Below, piece after piece: positions 1 to 8,658 of a DNA stretch of 19,693 nt (within the stretch, counting starts at the first letter, position 1; each line of letters starts with the position of its first letter). A program made the translations under genes and the position numbers. The notes beneath the pieces are model-generated. The model did not search any database and had not been told where the DNA came from. It saw nothing but the letters and a program-made list of their open reading frames with translations. Source of the DNA: an uncultured Atopobium sp. (GTDB lineage Bacteria > Actinomycetota > Coriobacteriia > Coriobacteriales > Atopobiaceae); contig CALKRF010000108.1 in NCBI GenBank assembly GCA_937990665.1, positions 1 through 19,693 of the forward strand. The letters run 5' to 3'.

Positions 1-494
1 TCTACCAGAATTCTAACAAAGCGCCCCTGCGTAGCTGCTGAGACGCCTCTTCATACCACTCGGCATCGTTTGCATACAACAGAAAAGTGGACATCTGCCC
101 TTTTGATTCGGTGAACGGTAACCGCTCGCCGACAAGCGTTGTTTCACATCGGTCGGAGGTTTGGTTAACGGTATGTTAGCGTACACATTGTCTACGTGCG
201 CAAATATCGGATATTTGCAAACCGCATTTCTCGCCAGGCCAAAATTCATGAAAGTCTGCTCAACCTTTCACGGTTTCGTTCTAGCTTTGCGCAAAAAAGT
301 ACTTGAAAATGTACTTCGCGAGTGTTTGCAGTTTGTTGTGGAGAGGACCCAATTGTGGCTTCAACAAACACGTACGCTCGTATGCGAGCTTTCGCAAAAC
401 GTTTATAAGCCTCGTCAGTGTCACGCAAAGGGCGTGCTCCTCCACGAGGTAGGTAGTGTTTCAACTGCAGAAACACAGATTTTAGGAGGGTTTT
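1..494. other. Intergenic region and leader of adh; no convincing gene
   Basis: I see no reading frame here with recognisable protein similarity or a good ribosome-binding site. The stretch holds a perfect 19-bp palindrome (200-218), arms AAGTAC/GTACTT around 298-317, and a leader with small hairpins. CCTCGT pairs with ACGAGG around a CACGC/GCGTG stem (about 410-450), and GTGTTTC (456-462) pairs with GAAACAC (470-476). The last hairpin ends a few bases before the Shine-Dalgarno of the alcohol dehydrogenase gene. A TATAAG (404-409) could be a -10 box, but I see no good -35 at the right spacing. Confidence 0.5.
200..218. promoter_or_regulatory. Perfect 19-bp palindrome, candidate operator
   Basis: GCAAATATC (200-208) and GATATTTGC (210-218) are exact inverted copies around one central G. 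No T-run follows, so it is not a typical terminator. It lies about 275 bp upstream of adh. It may bind a dimeric regulator, but the regulator cannot be named from sequence. Confidence 0.4.
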
Positions 495-1553
495 ATGAAG
501 GGTTATGCAATGCTCAAGATCGGCGAGTCCGGCTGGATTGAGAAGGAGACACCAAAGTGTGGTCCTCTGGACGCAATCTGCAAGCCACTTGCGGTCGCAA
601 TTTGTACTTCTGATATTCACACTCTGTGGGAGGGCGCAATCGGCGACCGTCACAACATGATTCTTGGTCATGAGTGCTCCGCAGAGGTTGTCGAGGTTGG
701 CGAGTGCGTCAAGGACTTCAAGCCTGGCGATCGCGTCCTCGTTCCTGCAATTACTCCAGACTGGAACTCCCTTGAGGCACAGGCTGGCTACTCCATGCAC
801 TCCGGTGGCATGCTTGCTGGCTGGAAGTTCTCCAACTTCAAGGACGGCGTCTTCTCTGAGTACTTCCACGTAAACGACGCTGACGGCAACCTCGCTCACA
901 TGCCAGAGGGCATGGATCCAGCAGACGCTTGTATCCTTTCCGACATGGTTCCAACCGGCTTCCACGCAGTTGAGCTGGCTGGCGTTGAGTTCGGCGACAC
1001 CGTCCTGGTCATCGGCATTGGACCTGTCGGCCTTATGTCCGTTGCTGGTGCTGCACTTCACGGTGCTTCTCGCATCATTGCTGTTGGTACTCGTCCAGTC
1101 TGCGTTGAGGCAGCTAAGGGCTACGGCGCAACCGACTTCATCTCCTACAAGGATGGCCCAATCTGGGAGCAGGTCATGGAGCTCACCGGTGGCAAGGGCG
1201 TTGACCGCGTCTGCGTCGACGGCGGCGGTTGCGAGACCTTCGAGGACGCTGTCAAGGCACTCAAGCCTGGCGGAAAGATTGGTAACGTCAACTACCTCGG
1301 TTCCGGCGACTACGTCAACATTCCTCGCGTCGAGTGGGGCGTTGGTATGGGCCACAAGGACATCCGTGGCGGCCTCATGCCTGGCGGCCGTCTGCGCATG
1401 GAGAAGCTCTCTAGCCTCGTTTCTTCCGGCCGTCTTGACCTTCACCCAGAAATTACTCACCTCTATCACGGCTGGGATCACCTCGAGGAGGCACTCTTCA
1501 CCATGCGTGATAAGCCAGCTGACCTCATCAAGCCAGTCGTTGTTATCGACTAG
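495..1553 (+). CDS. adh: Zinc- and NADP-dependent secondary alcohol dehydrogenase
   Basis: This is a cytosolic medium-chain alcohol dehydrogenase that interconverts secondary alcohols or aldehydes with ketones or primary alcohols, regenerating NADP+. At 352 residues it equals the length of the Thermoanaerobacter brockii / Clostridium beijerinckii enzymes and resembles them throughout, including the opening MKGYAMLKIG. The catalytic zinc ligands of that family are in place: C37, H59 and D150. The Rossmann glycine motif GIGPVG is at 174-179. G198, R200 and Y218, which hold the NADP phosphate in the brockii enzyme, are conserved, with T199 replacing Ser, so NADP preference is expected. The ATG has a strong AGGAGG about 7 bp upstream. 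A terminator follows, so the gene is probably transcribed alone. Codon use is highly biased, like xfp, suggesting high expression. Physiological substrate unknown. Confidence 0.93.
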   Translation: MKGYAMLKIGESGWIEKETPKCGPLDAICKPLAVAICTSDIHTLWEGAIGDRHNMILGHECSAEVVEVGECVKDFKPGDRVLVPAITPDWNSLEAQAGYSMHSGGMLAGWKFSNFKDGVFSEYFHVNDADGNLAHMPEGMDPADACILSDMVPTGFHAVELAGVEFGDTVLVIGIGPVGLMSVAGAALHGASRIIAVGTRPVCVEAAKGYGATDFISYKDGPIWEQVMELTGGKGVDRVCVDGGGCETFEDAVKALKPGGKIGNVNYLGSGDYVNIPRVEWGVGMGHKDIRGGLMPGGRLRMEKLSSLVSSGRLDLHPEITHLYHGWDHLEEALFTMRDKPADLIKPVVVID

Positions 1554-1587
1554 GTAGCCAATTAGGTAGCGTTATTTAGTATGTTTG

Positions 1588-1624
1588 AGCTGGCGAGAAG
1601 TTCGGTTTTCTCGCCAGCTTTTTG
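1588..1624 (+). terminator. Rho-independent terminator of adh
   Basis: A perfect 12-bp stem AGCTGGCGAGAA (1588-1599) / TTCTCGCCAGCT (1608-1619) encloses an 8-nt loop and is followed by a T-run. It lies 34 bp after the adh stop and separates it from the CobW gene. Confidence 0.9.
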
Positions 1625-1665
1625 TGCTGGTGGGCGCCAACGGAGTTTAGGAAGCGGTTGTATTC

Positions 1666-2715
1666 ATGAAAATCCTTGTTGTATCAGGCTTTCTTGGAGC
1701 TGGTAAAACCACCTTCATTCAGGAGCTCGTGCGCCGGACTGGGCGTGATTTTGCTATCTACGAAAATGAATATGGCCAGGCAGACATCGATGCGCGTCGC
1801 CTGAGGCAGGACTCCGACCTCAAGGTTTGGGAGTCTACCGAGAACTGCATTTGTTGCTCGGGTAAGCAGGATTTTGCAACGTCGGTGCTGACCATTTCAA
1901 ACACCATCGACCCCGAGTATTTAATTGTTGAACCAACCGGTGTGGCTAAGCTGCAGAGTATTCTTGATAACGTGAATCAGGTTGCCTGGGAGCGCATTAG
2001 TTTGCTGGCGCCAGTTACCGTGGTTGACGCCGTTTCGTGGCAGAATCAGCGTACCGATTTTCCAGAGATTTTTGATAACCAGCTGAGTGCCGCCGCGAGC
2101 GTGGTGATTTCCAAGCTTGCTCCAGGTAGCGAGGATGCCGCCGAGCCCATTAAGCAGCTTGCGGCAGAGATGAATCCGCAGGCAGAGGTTATTGCACAGT
2201 CTTCATATGCTGATATTCCTGACGAGTGGTGGAATGGTCTTCTGACTCGCGCGCTTGATGGTTCTGTTCTTAAAGATCAAGCTAGCGAGAAGGACGAGGG
2301 GCCTGACCTGGAGACTATGGCGCTGACTCATGCCGAGCTTCCAAGTCCAACGCACTTGATTTGGCTTTTGGATGCAGCGTCGGCTGGCGTTTTTGGAAAG
2401 CTTGCTCGTGCAAAGGGTACGCTTCCTTGTGGTAATCAGTGGGTCAAGTTTGACCTGGTAGAGCGTGCATGGGCTATCACGGGCGACGAACCTCAGGAAG
2501 AGTCCAGGTGCGTGTTTATTGGTCGCGACCTGCTGCGTCATGGACTTCGCGAGATGTTTGTGCCGGCGTTCTGGCACGAGCAGTCGGACTTGGCTGACGA
2601 GCATGATCACTCGCACTGCGACCACGAGCACGGTCATTGCGTGCATGAACACTGCGACCACGAGCATGGCCACTGCGAGCACGAGGGCCATGGCCACGCG
2701 CACGGTGAGCACTGA
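1666..2715 (+). CDS. CobW/P47K (COG0523) GTPase, putative zinc metallochaperone
   Basis: A 349-residue G3E-family GTPase. COG0523 proteins use GTP hydrolysis to insert or move metals such as zinc, cobalt or iron into client proteins. The P-loop GFLGAGKTT spans residues 8-16. The hallmark CxCC metal site is C61-I-C63-C64, and VEPTG follows as switch region. The C-terminal 39 residues (311-349) hold 16 His and 4 Cys in imperfect repeats of HEHGHC and CDHEHGHC, a clear metal-binding tail. Start is ATG with purine-rich GGAG/AGGAAG upstream. It lies downstream of a zinc alcohol dehydrogenase but behind a terminator, so co-transcription is not implied. The end is shared with a two-way terminator. 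The metal and client are unknown; zinc is the best guess from the tail and the YjiA/ZNG1 relatives. Confidence 0.88.
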   Translation: MKILVVSGFLGAGKTTFIQELVRRTGRDFAIYENEYGQADIDARRLRQDSDLKVWESTENCICCSGKQDFATSVLTISNTIDPEYLIVEPTGVAKLQSILDNVNQVAWERISLLAPVTVVDAVSWQNQRTDFPEIFDNQLSAAASVVISKLAPGSEDAAEPIKQLAAEMNPQAEVIAQSSYADIPDEWWNGLLTRALDGSVLKDQASEKDEGPDLETMALTHAELPSPTHLIWLLDAASAGVFGKLARAKGTLPCGNQWVKFDLVERAWAITGDEPQEESRCVFIGRDLLRHGLREMFVPAFWHEQSDLADEHDHSHCDHEHGHCVHEHCDHEHGHCEHEGHGHAHGEH

Positions 2716-2741
2716 GCTGTAAGCGCATAAAACCTGCAACT

Positions 2742-2824
2742 AAAAAGAGCCTCCGATGTGTGAACTACCTCCCATTTCTTATGTCCAAGAAATGGGAGGC
2801 AGTTCAGATGTGGAGGCTTTTTGC
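2742..2824. terminator. Large bidirectional terminator between convergent genes
   Basis: A long foldback lies between the CobW gene (+) and the DUF711 gene (-). The core stem CCTCCCATTTCTT pairs with AAGAAATGGGAGG around an ATGTCC loop. TGAACT/AGTTCA and GCCTCC/GGAGGC extend it. Runs of A at the left and T at the right give a U-tract on both strands. Confidence 0.88.
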
Positions 2825-4188
2825 TAGTTCTTGAGAGAATTGAGTGGAGCGGGGAAGCGACCGCCGCGGTGGGCAAGCACCGTGCCTGCAAATTGGTTGA
2901 CCGGCATGATGGGCGCGGATCCAAAAAGACCGCCGAACTCCAGGACATCTCCTTCGTTATAGCCGATAGCTGGGATAACGCGGACTGCCGTGGTTTTAGT
3001 GTTGATGACACCAATAGCCATTTCATCTGCGATGATACCTGCGATAGTTTCTACGGAGGAATCGCCAGGAATAGCAATCATGTCCAGACCAACGGAGCAC
3101 ACCGAGGTCATTGCTTCGAGTTTCTCGAGCGAAAGCGCACCGTCTTGAGCTGCGCGAATCATGCCCGCGTCCTCGGAGACCGGGATGAATGCGCCAGACA
3201 GACCGCCGACGCTCGACGATGCCATAACGCCGCCTTTCTTGACGGCATCGTTGAGCAGGGCAAGCGCGCAGGTGGTTCCGGGACCACCGCATTCGCCAAC
3301 GCCGATGAGCTCCAGAATCTTAGCGACGGAATCGCCAGCTGCTGGGGTTGGCGCAAGACTGAGGTCTACGATGCCCTTCTCGACACCTAGGCGCCTTGAA
3401 GCCTCGCGACTCATCAGCTCACCCGCGCGGGTAATCTTGAATGCCGTCTGCTTGATCTTCTCGGCAACGTCCATGAGGTTTGCGGAGTCGGGGAGCTCGG
3501 CGAGGGCCGCAGCCATGACGCCAGGACCGGAAACGCCCACGTTAATGACGGCGTCTGCCTCTCCGCTGCCGTGGACCGCGCCGGCCATGAAGGGGGAGTC
3601 CTCCACCATATTGGCAAAAACGACCAGCTTAGCGGCACCGTAGCACTGAATGTCGGTGGTGCGACGAGCGGCTTCGAGCACGGTTTCTGCCATGAGCAGG
3701 ACGGCGTCCATGTTGATGCCTGCGCGCGTAGACGCGACGTTTACCGAGGAACAGACGCGCGATGTGGTGGCAAGCGCCTCGGGGATGGACGCGATGAGTC
3801 GGCGGTCGGCGTCACCAAGGCCCTTGTGGACCAGCGCCGAGAAGCCGCCCAAAAAGTCGATGCCCAGCGTCTCGGCCGCGCGGTCGAGCGTGTGAGCAAG
3901 CGGGGTTAGGTCTTGCGCCGAGGTACATGCCGCAATCTGTGCGATTGGCGTGACGGAGACGCGCTTGTTGGCAATAGGGATGCCGTACTCGCGCTCCAGG
4001 TCCTCGGCCACGGACACCAGGTGCTCGGCCTGGCGCGTGATGCGGTCGTAGACCTTCTGGCACATGCGATCCAGGTCCTCGTCTGCGCAGCTATTGAGCG
4101 AGATGCCCATGGTAATAGTGCGCAGGTCAAGGTTCTGCTCGCTGACCATGGCGAGGGTTTCGGCGATTTCCTGTGGAGTAATGTTCAT
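2824..4188 (-). CDS. DUF711 / UPF0210 family protein
   Basis: A 454-residue protein matching the UPF0210 family (PFL-like fold; a Streptococcus pneumoniae member has a solved structure), the usual length for it. Biochemical role is unknown. Family features seen: N-terminal [13 protein letters not shown], then [13 protein letters not shown], a Gly/Ala-rich middle, and a conserved end with [15 protein letters not shown]. In many bacteria it lies just downstream of a small ACT-domain protein (UPF0237). No such gene is next to it here. The ATG is preceded by GAGAGGA at 5 bp. Transcription diverges from the LacI gene, and a perfect TATAAT on the minus strand (4340-4335) may be its -10 box. Ends in the shared terminator. 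Confidence 0.88.
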   Translation of the reverse strand: MNITPQEIAETLAMVSEQNLDLRTITMGISLNSCADEDLDRMCQKVYDRITRQAEHLVSVAEDLEREYGIPIANKRVSVTPIAQIAACTSAQDLTPLAHTLDRAAETLGIDFLGGFSALVHKGLGDADRRLIASIPEALATTSRVCSSVNVASTRAGINMDAVLLMAETVLEAARRTTDIQCYGAAKLVVFANMVEDSPFMAGAVHGSGEADAVINVGVSGPGVMAAALAELPDSANLMDVAEKIKQTAFKITRAGELMSREASRRLGVEKGIVDLSLAPTPAAGDSVAKILELIGVGECGGPGTTCALALLNDAVKKGGVMASSSVGGLSGAFIPVSEDAGMIRAAQDGALSLEKLEAMTSVCSVGLDMIAIPGDSSVETIAGIIADEMAIGVINTKTTAVRVIPAIGYNEGDVLEFGGLFGSAPIMPVNQFAGTVLAHRGGRFPAPLNSLKN

Positions 4189-4368
4189 GCGCGTCCTCTC
4201 GGAATGCGGTTGTCGTGCGAGCGCCAGAGCTCAGGTGTAGCAGGTACGTGCGAGCGCCGAGCTGCGGATACGGTTGTCGTGTGGAGACAAGACTTGGCTT
4301 TTGGCGGATGACCAGCCGCAAGGGTTTCTCGACTATTATACTTAAGCAACAACGATAAACGGGGCAAG
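4189..4368. promoter_or_regulatory. Divergent promoter region with paired direct repeats
   Basis: The gap between the DUF711 gene (-) and the LacI gene (+) holds two copies of CGGTTGTCGTG (4207-4217, 4271-4281) and two of CGTGCGAGCGCC (4214-4225, 4247-4258), each second copy followed by or near GAGCT. ATTATA (4335-4340) gives a perfect minus-strand TATAAT, and TATTAT is on the plus strand. No good -35 was found for either. The repeats may be regulator sites or simple local duplications. Confidence 0.4.
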
Positions 4369-5448
4369 TTGCGAGGTAACGTGGCGGAAAAAGTCACCCT
4401 AAAAACGATTGCGCGCGAGGTGGGGCTGTCGCCCGCTACGGTTTCGCTGGTGCTGAACGGCCGACCAGTGCGTGTGAGCGACGAGAACCGCCGCCGCATC
4501 CTCGACGTTGCCCGCCGCAAGCACTACATTCCCAACCAGATTGCACGAAGCCTGGTCACGCAGCACACGCAGACGCTGGGGCTGATCGTGCCGAATATCG
4601 AGAGCCGGTTTTTCTCGTCGTTTGCCAAAATGCTGGAGATGAAGTGCCGCCGCCGCGGATATGCGCTGTTCATCACCAACTCGGATAACAGCACGTCAAA
4701 CGATGCAGACCTTGTTCGCCTGTTGGTCAATCGCGGCGCTGACGGCATCTTTATCATCACGTCCGACGAGGTAGAGGCCTCGAAGCAGCTCATTGCCGAT
4801 CTGGAGCAGCTGCCCGTGCCGTACGTCATGGTGGACCGAACCATCGACGCGCTCGACTGCGACAAAGTTACGTTCAACAATGAGCTTGGCGGCTATCTGG
4901 CCACAAAATACCTGCTAGACCACGGTCATCGCCGCATTGCGTGTATGGTCAACACCGCCTCCAACACCGGCCGTGCTCGCCTTGACGGCTACGTTCGCGC
5001 GCTTGGCGAGAAGGGCCTGGAGCTAGATCAGTCACTTGTGTTGACCAGCGATTATTACATTCCTGATGCTTATCTTGCAGCTCAGCAGCTGATTCGCGTG
5101 AATGCTACGGCGGTTGTTGCAACGTCGGACAACATTGCGTTGGGCTTGCTGCGCTATCTGTACGAGCGTGGCTTGCATGTTCCGCAAGATTATTCTGTTG
5201 TCGGATACGATAACAGCATTTCAGACGCACTGTTTGAGCCGGCGTTGACCTCGATTGAGCAAAATGTTGATGAACTTTCTGATGCTGCGCTTTCGATTAT
5301 GTTTCGTCGTCTGGGTGAGCGCGGTGCGGAGGTTGACGCAGCAGGTCAGGAAAACGCAGATGATACGGTGGACGATAGCACTTCAATCCAGATAATCCTT
5401 GAGCCGCGCATGATTGAGAAGAATAGCGTGCGTGTTTTGGGTCGCTAA
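4369..5448 (+). CDS. LacI-family transcriptional regulator
   Basis: A DNA-binding regulator of sugar or carbon metabolism. The N-terminal helix-turn-helix (VTLKTIAREVGLSP, ATVSLVLNG) with the hinge region is followed by a periplasmic-binding-protein-like effector domain (TLGLIVPNIESRFF, GADGIFIITSD, VVGYDNS, LTSIEQ). The open frame begins with TTG at 4369. GTG at 4381 gives MAEKVTLKTIA, the usual LacI-type start, and has GAGG just upstream, so the true start may be 4381. A linker rich in Asp, Ala and Gln precedes the last 17 residues. The end of the gene lies inside a large inverted repeat whose partner copy is at 9128-9247. Next gene downstream is xfp, with a LacI-type palindrome in its promoter region, so xfp is the likely target. 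Effector unknown. Confidence 0.9.
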   Translation: MRGNVAEKVTLKTIAREVGLSPATVSLVLNGRPVRVSDENRRRILDVARRKHYIPNQIARSLVTQHTQTLGLIVPNIESRFFSSFAKMLEMKCRRRGYALFITNSDNSTSNDADLVRLLVNRGADGIFIITSDEVEASKQLIADLEQLPVPYVMVDRTIDALDCDKVTFNNELGGYLATKYLLDHGHRRIACMVNTASNTGRARLDGYVRALGEKGLELDQSLVLTSDYYIPDAYLAAQQLIRVNATAVVATSDNIALGLLRYLYERGLHVPQDYSVVGYDNSISDALFEPALTSIEQNVDELSDAALSIMFRRLGERGAEVDAAGQENADDTVDDSTSIQIILEPRMIEKNSVRVLGR

Positions 5449-5675
5449 TCAGATTTCTGTATATTCATGCAATAAAATGCATTTCTATGAATACGTAATT
5501 TTTGGGTTCAAAATTATGTGCCAAAAAGGTAAAAAACGCGTTTAGTTGGAAATGAAAATTGAAAATTAGCTGTTTTATCTCCAACTAAGACGATTTTTTA
5601 CCGCACTAAAAACTTTTATCTGGGCAAACGTTGTATGCAGAAAAATGAAATCTCCAACTAAACGGCTTTTTTACC
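5330..5675 (+). repeat. Left copy of ~345-bp inverted repeat flanking xfp
   Basis: It covers the last ~40 codons of the LacI gene and its trailer. The reverse complement of 8900-9247 matches it along its whole length (about 85% by eye, not computed). The coding part includes the identical peptide SIQIILEPRMIEKNSVR, and the trailer includes AATAAAATGCATT, GAATACGTAATTTTTG and AACTTTTATCTGG. Three copies of a 23-bp motif lie at 5528-5550, 5580-5602 and 5653-5675. Confidence 0.85.
5528..5602 (+). terminator. Foldback of paired motifs, probable terminator of the LacI gene
   Basis: GGTAAAAAACG...TTAGTTGGA (5528-5550) can pair with TCCAACTAA...TTTTTTACC (5580-5602). The TTAGTTGGA/TCCAACTAA stem is followed by GACGA and six Ts, a terminator-like layout. 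The same arrangement recurs in the right copy. Confidence 0.5.
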
Positions 5676-5809
5676 ACTTTGGTGTGTATGTACTCTACTG
5701 GGCACCATTTTGGTTGCATTTTGGCATTGTGGGTACTGTTGGGAGATCGTTTTGGTGCTCAAAAGACACCCCAAAAGTCTTCCGTGAAATAAATTTCCAG
5801 AAATCTCAC

Positions 5810-5831
5810 AGTGATAAAACGTTTTATCACT
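5810..5831. promoter_or_regulatory. 22-bp perfect palindrome, candidate LacI-type operator for xfp
   Basis: The core GTGATAAAACGTTTTATCAC (5811-5830) is flanked by A and T that extend the symmetry. An even dyad with a central CG and AACGTT core is typical of LacI/CcpA/PurR-family operators. It sits upstream of xfp and 360 bp after the LacI gene, which makes that protein the likely ligand (inference). A possible promoter, TTGAAA (5843-5848) / TACTGT (5865-5870) with 16-bp spacing, lies just after it but is weak. Confidence 0.65.
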
Positions 5832-5996
5832 TAGAGTAGTATTTGAAACATAGCCGAAGCATCATACTGTTATGTATGTGTTGTTTTATGCGCACCCAGT
5901 TGAGTGCGAACAAAACAAACGCTCAGGTGATGGAAGCAACGAGGTTGCCCAACCTGCACAAACACGCAGGTAGCAGCCCAAGAAAAGGAGGAGCAC

Positions 5997-8468
5997 ATGG
6001 CTCAGCCCGTGTACGGCACACCTTGGCAGACCCTGAATCAGCCTGTATCTGAGGACGAGCTTGCCGGCGTCGATAGGTATTGGCGCGCAGCTAACTACCT
6101 GTCTGTTGGTCAGATTTATCTTCGTAGCAACCCACTTATGAAGGATGACTTCTCTCGCGAGGACGTTAAGCATCGCCTGGTTGGCCACTGGGGAACCACC
6201 CCAGGTCTGAACTTCCTGTTCGGCCACGTCAACCGCTTCATCCGCGACCATAACCAGAACACCATCTTCCTCATGGGCCCTGGTCACGGTGGACCTGCAG
6301 GTACCGCACAGTCCCTGCTCGACGGCACATATCGTGAGACCTACCCATTCATCACCGATGATGAAGAGGGCCTCCAGAAGTTCTTCCGCCGCTTCTCTTA
6401 CCCAGGCGGAATTCCTTCCCACTACGCACCTGAGACTCCAGGCTCCATCCACGAGGGCGGCGAGCTGGGCTACACCCTGTCCCACGCTTACGGCGCTGTC
6501 CTGGACAACCCATCCCTGCTGGCAGTCGCTGTTGTCGGCGACGGCGAGGCAGAGACCGGCCCACTTGCAACTTCTTGGCAGACCAACAAGTTCATGGACC
6601 CACTGACCGATGGTATCGTTCTCCCAATCCTGCACCTCAACGGCTACAAGATTGCTAACCCAACCATCCTTGCTCGTATCTCTGACGGCGAGCGCGACGA
6701 GTTCTTCCGCGGCATGGGCTACCACCCATACAACTTTGTTGCTGGCTTCGACGACGAGGATCACGCATCCATCCACCGTCGTTTCGCAGCTCTTCTCGAG
6801 GCTGTCTTCAACGAGATCTGCGCTATCAAGACTCGCGCAGCCGCAGGTGACGCATCCCGTCCTTACTACCCAATGATCATCTTCCGCACCCCTAAGGGTT
6901 GGACTTGCCCTCCTTACATCGACGGCAAGAAGACCGAGGGCTCTTGGCGCGCACACCAGGTTCCACTGGCATCCGCTCGCGACACCGAGGCTCACTTCCA
7001 GGTCCTTCGCGACTGGATGAGCTCCTACAAGCCAGAGACCCTCTTCACCGAGAAGGGCGCAATCCGTCCAGAGGTTACCGCTTTCATGCCTAAGGGCGAT
7101 CTCCGCCTTGGCGCTAACCCTAACGCAAACGGTGGCGCAATCCGCCGCAACCTCGTCCTTCCTGACGCAAAGAAGTACGAGATCCCAGTTGCCGAGAAGG
7201 GCCACGGCTTTGGTGCTACTGAGGCAACGCGCGTCCTTGGCGAGTACACCGCTGAGCTCATCAACAGCAACCGCTCCGAGTTCCGTATCTTCGGACCTGA
7301 CGAGACCGCTTCCAACCGCCTGCAGCCTTCCTTCCAGGTAACCGACAAGCAGTGGTTCGGCGGCTTCAACGACGACTTCGAGAACGACGAGCACATCTCC
7401 CCAGTTGGTAACGTTATCGAGCAGCTTTCCGAGCACCAGTGCGAGGGCCTGCTTGAGGGCTACACCCTGACCGGCCGCCACGGCATCTGGTCTAGCTACG
7501 AGTCATTCGTTCACATCGTTGACTCCATGATCAACCAGCACGCTAAGTGGCTTGAGGCTACCGTCCGCCACATTCCATGGCGCAAGCCTATCTCCGCTCT
7601 TAACCTGGTCCTTTCCAGCCACGTTTGGCGCCAGGACCACAACGGATTCTCTCACCAGGATCCTGGTTTTGTTGACATCATGCTCAACAAGAGCTTCAAC
7701 AACGACCACATCACCAACATCTACTTCCCAGCAGATGCTAATCTCCTGCTTGCAGTTGGCGAGAAGTGCTACACCTCCACAAACTGCATCAACGCAATCT
7801 TCGCTGGTAAGCAGCCTGCTCCAACGTGGGTAACTCTCGACGAGGCTCGCGAGGAGCTTGCAGCTGGCGCTAAGGAGTGGAAGTGGGCTTCCAACGCTGA
7901 GGCTGGCGAGGAGGACATTGTCCTCGCATCCTGCGGCGACGTCCCAACTCAGGAGCTCCTGGCAGCTCTTGACATGCTTGGCAAGCTGGGCATTAAGGCT
8001 CGCTTCGTCAACGTTGTTGACCTGCTCAAGATCCAGAACGCTTCCGAGAACAACGAGGCTCTCTCCGACGAGGAGTTCACCAAGCTCTTCTCCGCAGACA
8101 AGCCAGTTCTCTTCGCGTTCCACGCTTACGCCGGTTCTGTCCGCCGCCTGATTTGGAACCGTCCAAACCACGACAACTTCAACGTTCACGGCTACGAGGA
8201 GCAGGGTTCCACCACAACTCCTTACGACATGCTGCGCCTGAACAACATGGACCGTTGGGCACTTGCTGCTGACGCTCTCCGCATGATTGACGCTCAGAAG
8301 TGGGCAGATCAGATCGACGAGTGGGAGAAGTTCCGCACCGAGGCCTTCGAGTTTGCTGTCGAGAAGGGCTATGATCACCCAGCATTCACCGACTGGTCTT
8401 GGCCAGACGCTTCCGATGCCGATCAGGCCATCTCTGCAACTCAGGCAACCGCAGGCGACAACGAGTAA
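5997..8468 (+). CDS. xfp: Xylulose-5-P/fructose-6-P phosphoketolase
   Basis: A thiamine diphosphate enzyme that splits xylulose 5-phosphate or fructose 6-phosphate with phosphate into acetyl phosphate plus glyceraldehyde 3-phosphate or erythrose 4-phosphate. It is the key step of the phosphoketolase (bifid) pathway and acts in the cytosol. The 823-residue length and sequence follow the bifidobacterial enzyme. Its active-site residues are at the same numbers: H64, H97, H142, H320, E479 and H553. The ThDP/Mg motif GDGEAETGP is at 181-189. The ATG has AAGGAGG at 5 bp. Codon bias is extreme, suggesting a central, strongly expressed catabolic gene. It has its own terminator and a LacI-type operator candidate upstream, and the unit is bracketed by inverted repeats. 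Dual F6P/X5P activity cannot be proved from sequence. Confidence 0.97.
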   Translation: MAQPVYGTPWQTLNQPVSEDELAGVDRYWRAANYLSVGQIYLRSNPLMKDDFSREDVKHRLVGHWGTTPGLNFLFGHVNRFIRDHNQNTIFLMGPGHGGPAGTAQSLLDGTYRETYPFITDDEEGLQKFFRRFSYPGGIPSHYAPETPGSIHEGGELGYTLSHAYGAVLDNPSLLAVAVVGDGEAETGPLATSWQTNKFMDPLTDGIVLPILHLNGYKIANPTILARISDGERDEFFRGMGYHPYNFVAGFDDEDHASIHRRFAALLEAVFNEICAIKTRAAAGDASRPYYPMIIFRTPKGWTCPPYIDGKKTEGSWRAHQVPLASARDTEAHFQVLRDWMSSYKPETLFTEKGAIRPEVTAFMPKGDLRLGANPNANGGAIRRNLVLPDAKKYEIPVAEKGHGFGATEATRVLGEYTAELINSNRSEFRIFGPDETASNRLQPSFQVTDKQWFGGFNDDFENDEHISPVGNVIEQLSEHQCEGLLEGYTLTGRHGIWSSYESFVHIVDSMINQHAKWLEATVRHIPWRKPISALNLVLSSHVWRQDHNGFSHQDPGFVDIMLNKSFNNDHITNIYFPADANLLLAVGEKCYTSTNCINAIFAGKQPAPTWVTLDEAREELAAGAKEWKWASNAEAGEEDIVLASCGDVPTQELLAALDMLGKLGIKARFVNVVDLLKIQNASENNEALSDEEFTKLFSADKPVLFAFHAYAGSVRRLIWNRPNHDNFNVHGYEEQGSTTTPYDMLRLNNMDRWALAADALRMIDAQKWADQIDEWEKFRTEAFEFAVEKGYDHPAFTDWSWPDASDADQAISATQATAGDNE

Positions 8469-8470
8469 CA

Positions 8471-8489
8471 CGCTCGCGAGCCGCGAGCG
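8471..8489 (+). other. Short GC-rich hairpin after xfp
   Basis: CGCTCGCG (8471-8478) and CGCGAGCG (8482-8489) form a perfect 8-bp stem with an AGC loop, two bases after the stop codon. There is no T-run. It may protect the mRNA 3' end ahead of the true terminator. Confidence 0.5.
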
Positions 8490-8535
8490 CCGCCCGCGCG
8501 TCGCGACCGCGCTAGCTGCACAAACGTGCTTTCCG

Positions 8536-8571
8536 CCCGGTATCTACTTCATGTGGGTACCGGGTTTTCTT
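8536..8571 (+). terminator. Rho-independent terminator of xfp
   Basis: CCCGGTATCTAC (8536-8547) pairs with GTGGGTACCGGG (8553-8564) over 12 bp, with two G-U pairs and a 5-nt TTCAT loop, followed by TTTTCTT. Confidence 0.88.
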
Positions 8572-8658
8572 GTGCGAAAGCGCTGCTAGTGGACGGGGTT
8601 TCTCGCCAGGTAGTGGTGCGTTCGGCGCGCGTTCAATGCGCCCGGGTATGCGCCAGAC

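Larger units (their letters stand above)
5449..5996. other. lacI-xfp intergenic region
   Basis: No gene is supported in this 548-bp gap. It holds the inverted-repeat trailer (to 5675), an AT-rich stretch with the operator-like palindrome (5810-5831), a weak candidate promoter, and a leader for xfp with small hairpins: CGCAC/GTGCG (5891-5908), GCAAC/GTTGC (5936-5948) and CCTGC/GCAGG (5953-5970). Confidence 0.55.

Noticed and set aside
246..1481. Long open frame on the minus strand across adh
   Set aside because: It is opposite a strongly supported dehydrogenase with biased codons. Its protein is Val/Ala/Leu-rich without any family resemblance, a typical shadow of biased codon use.
5645..5839. 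Short plus-strand frame of 64 residues after the lacI trailer
   Set aside because: It overlaps the inverted repeat and the operator palindrome, has no ribosome-binding site and no similarity.
5886..7481. Long minus-strand frame across xfp, and a second at 7503-8471
   Set aside because: Both mirror the codon bias of xfp, lack a ribosome-binding site and show no protein similarity.
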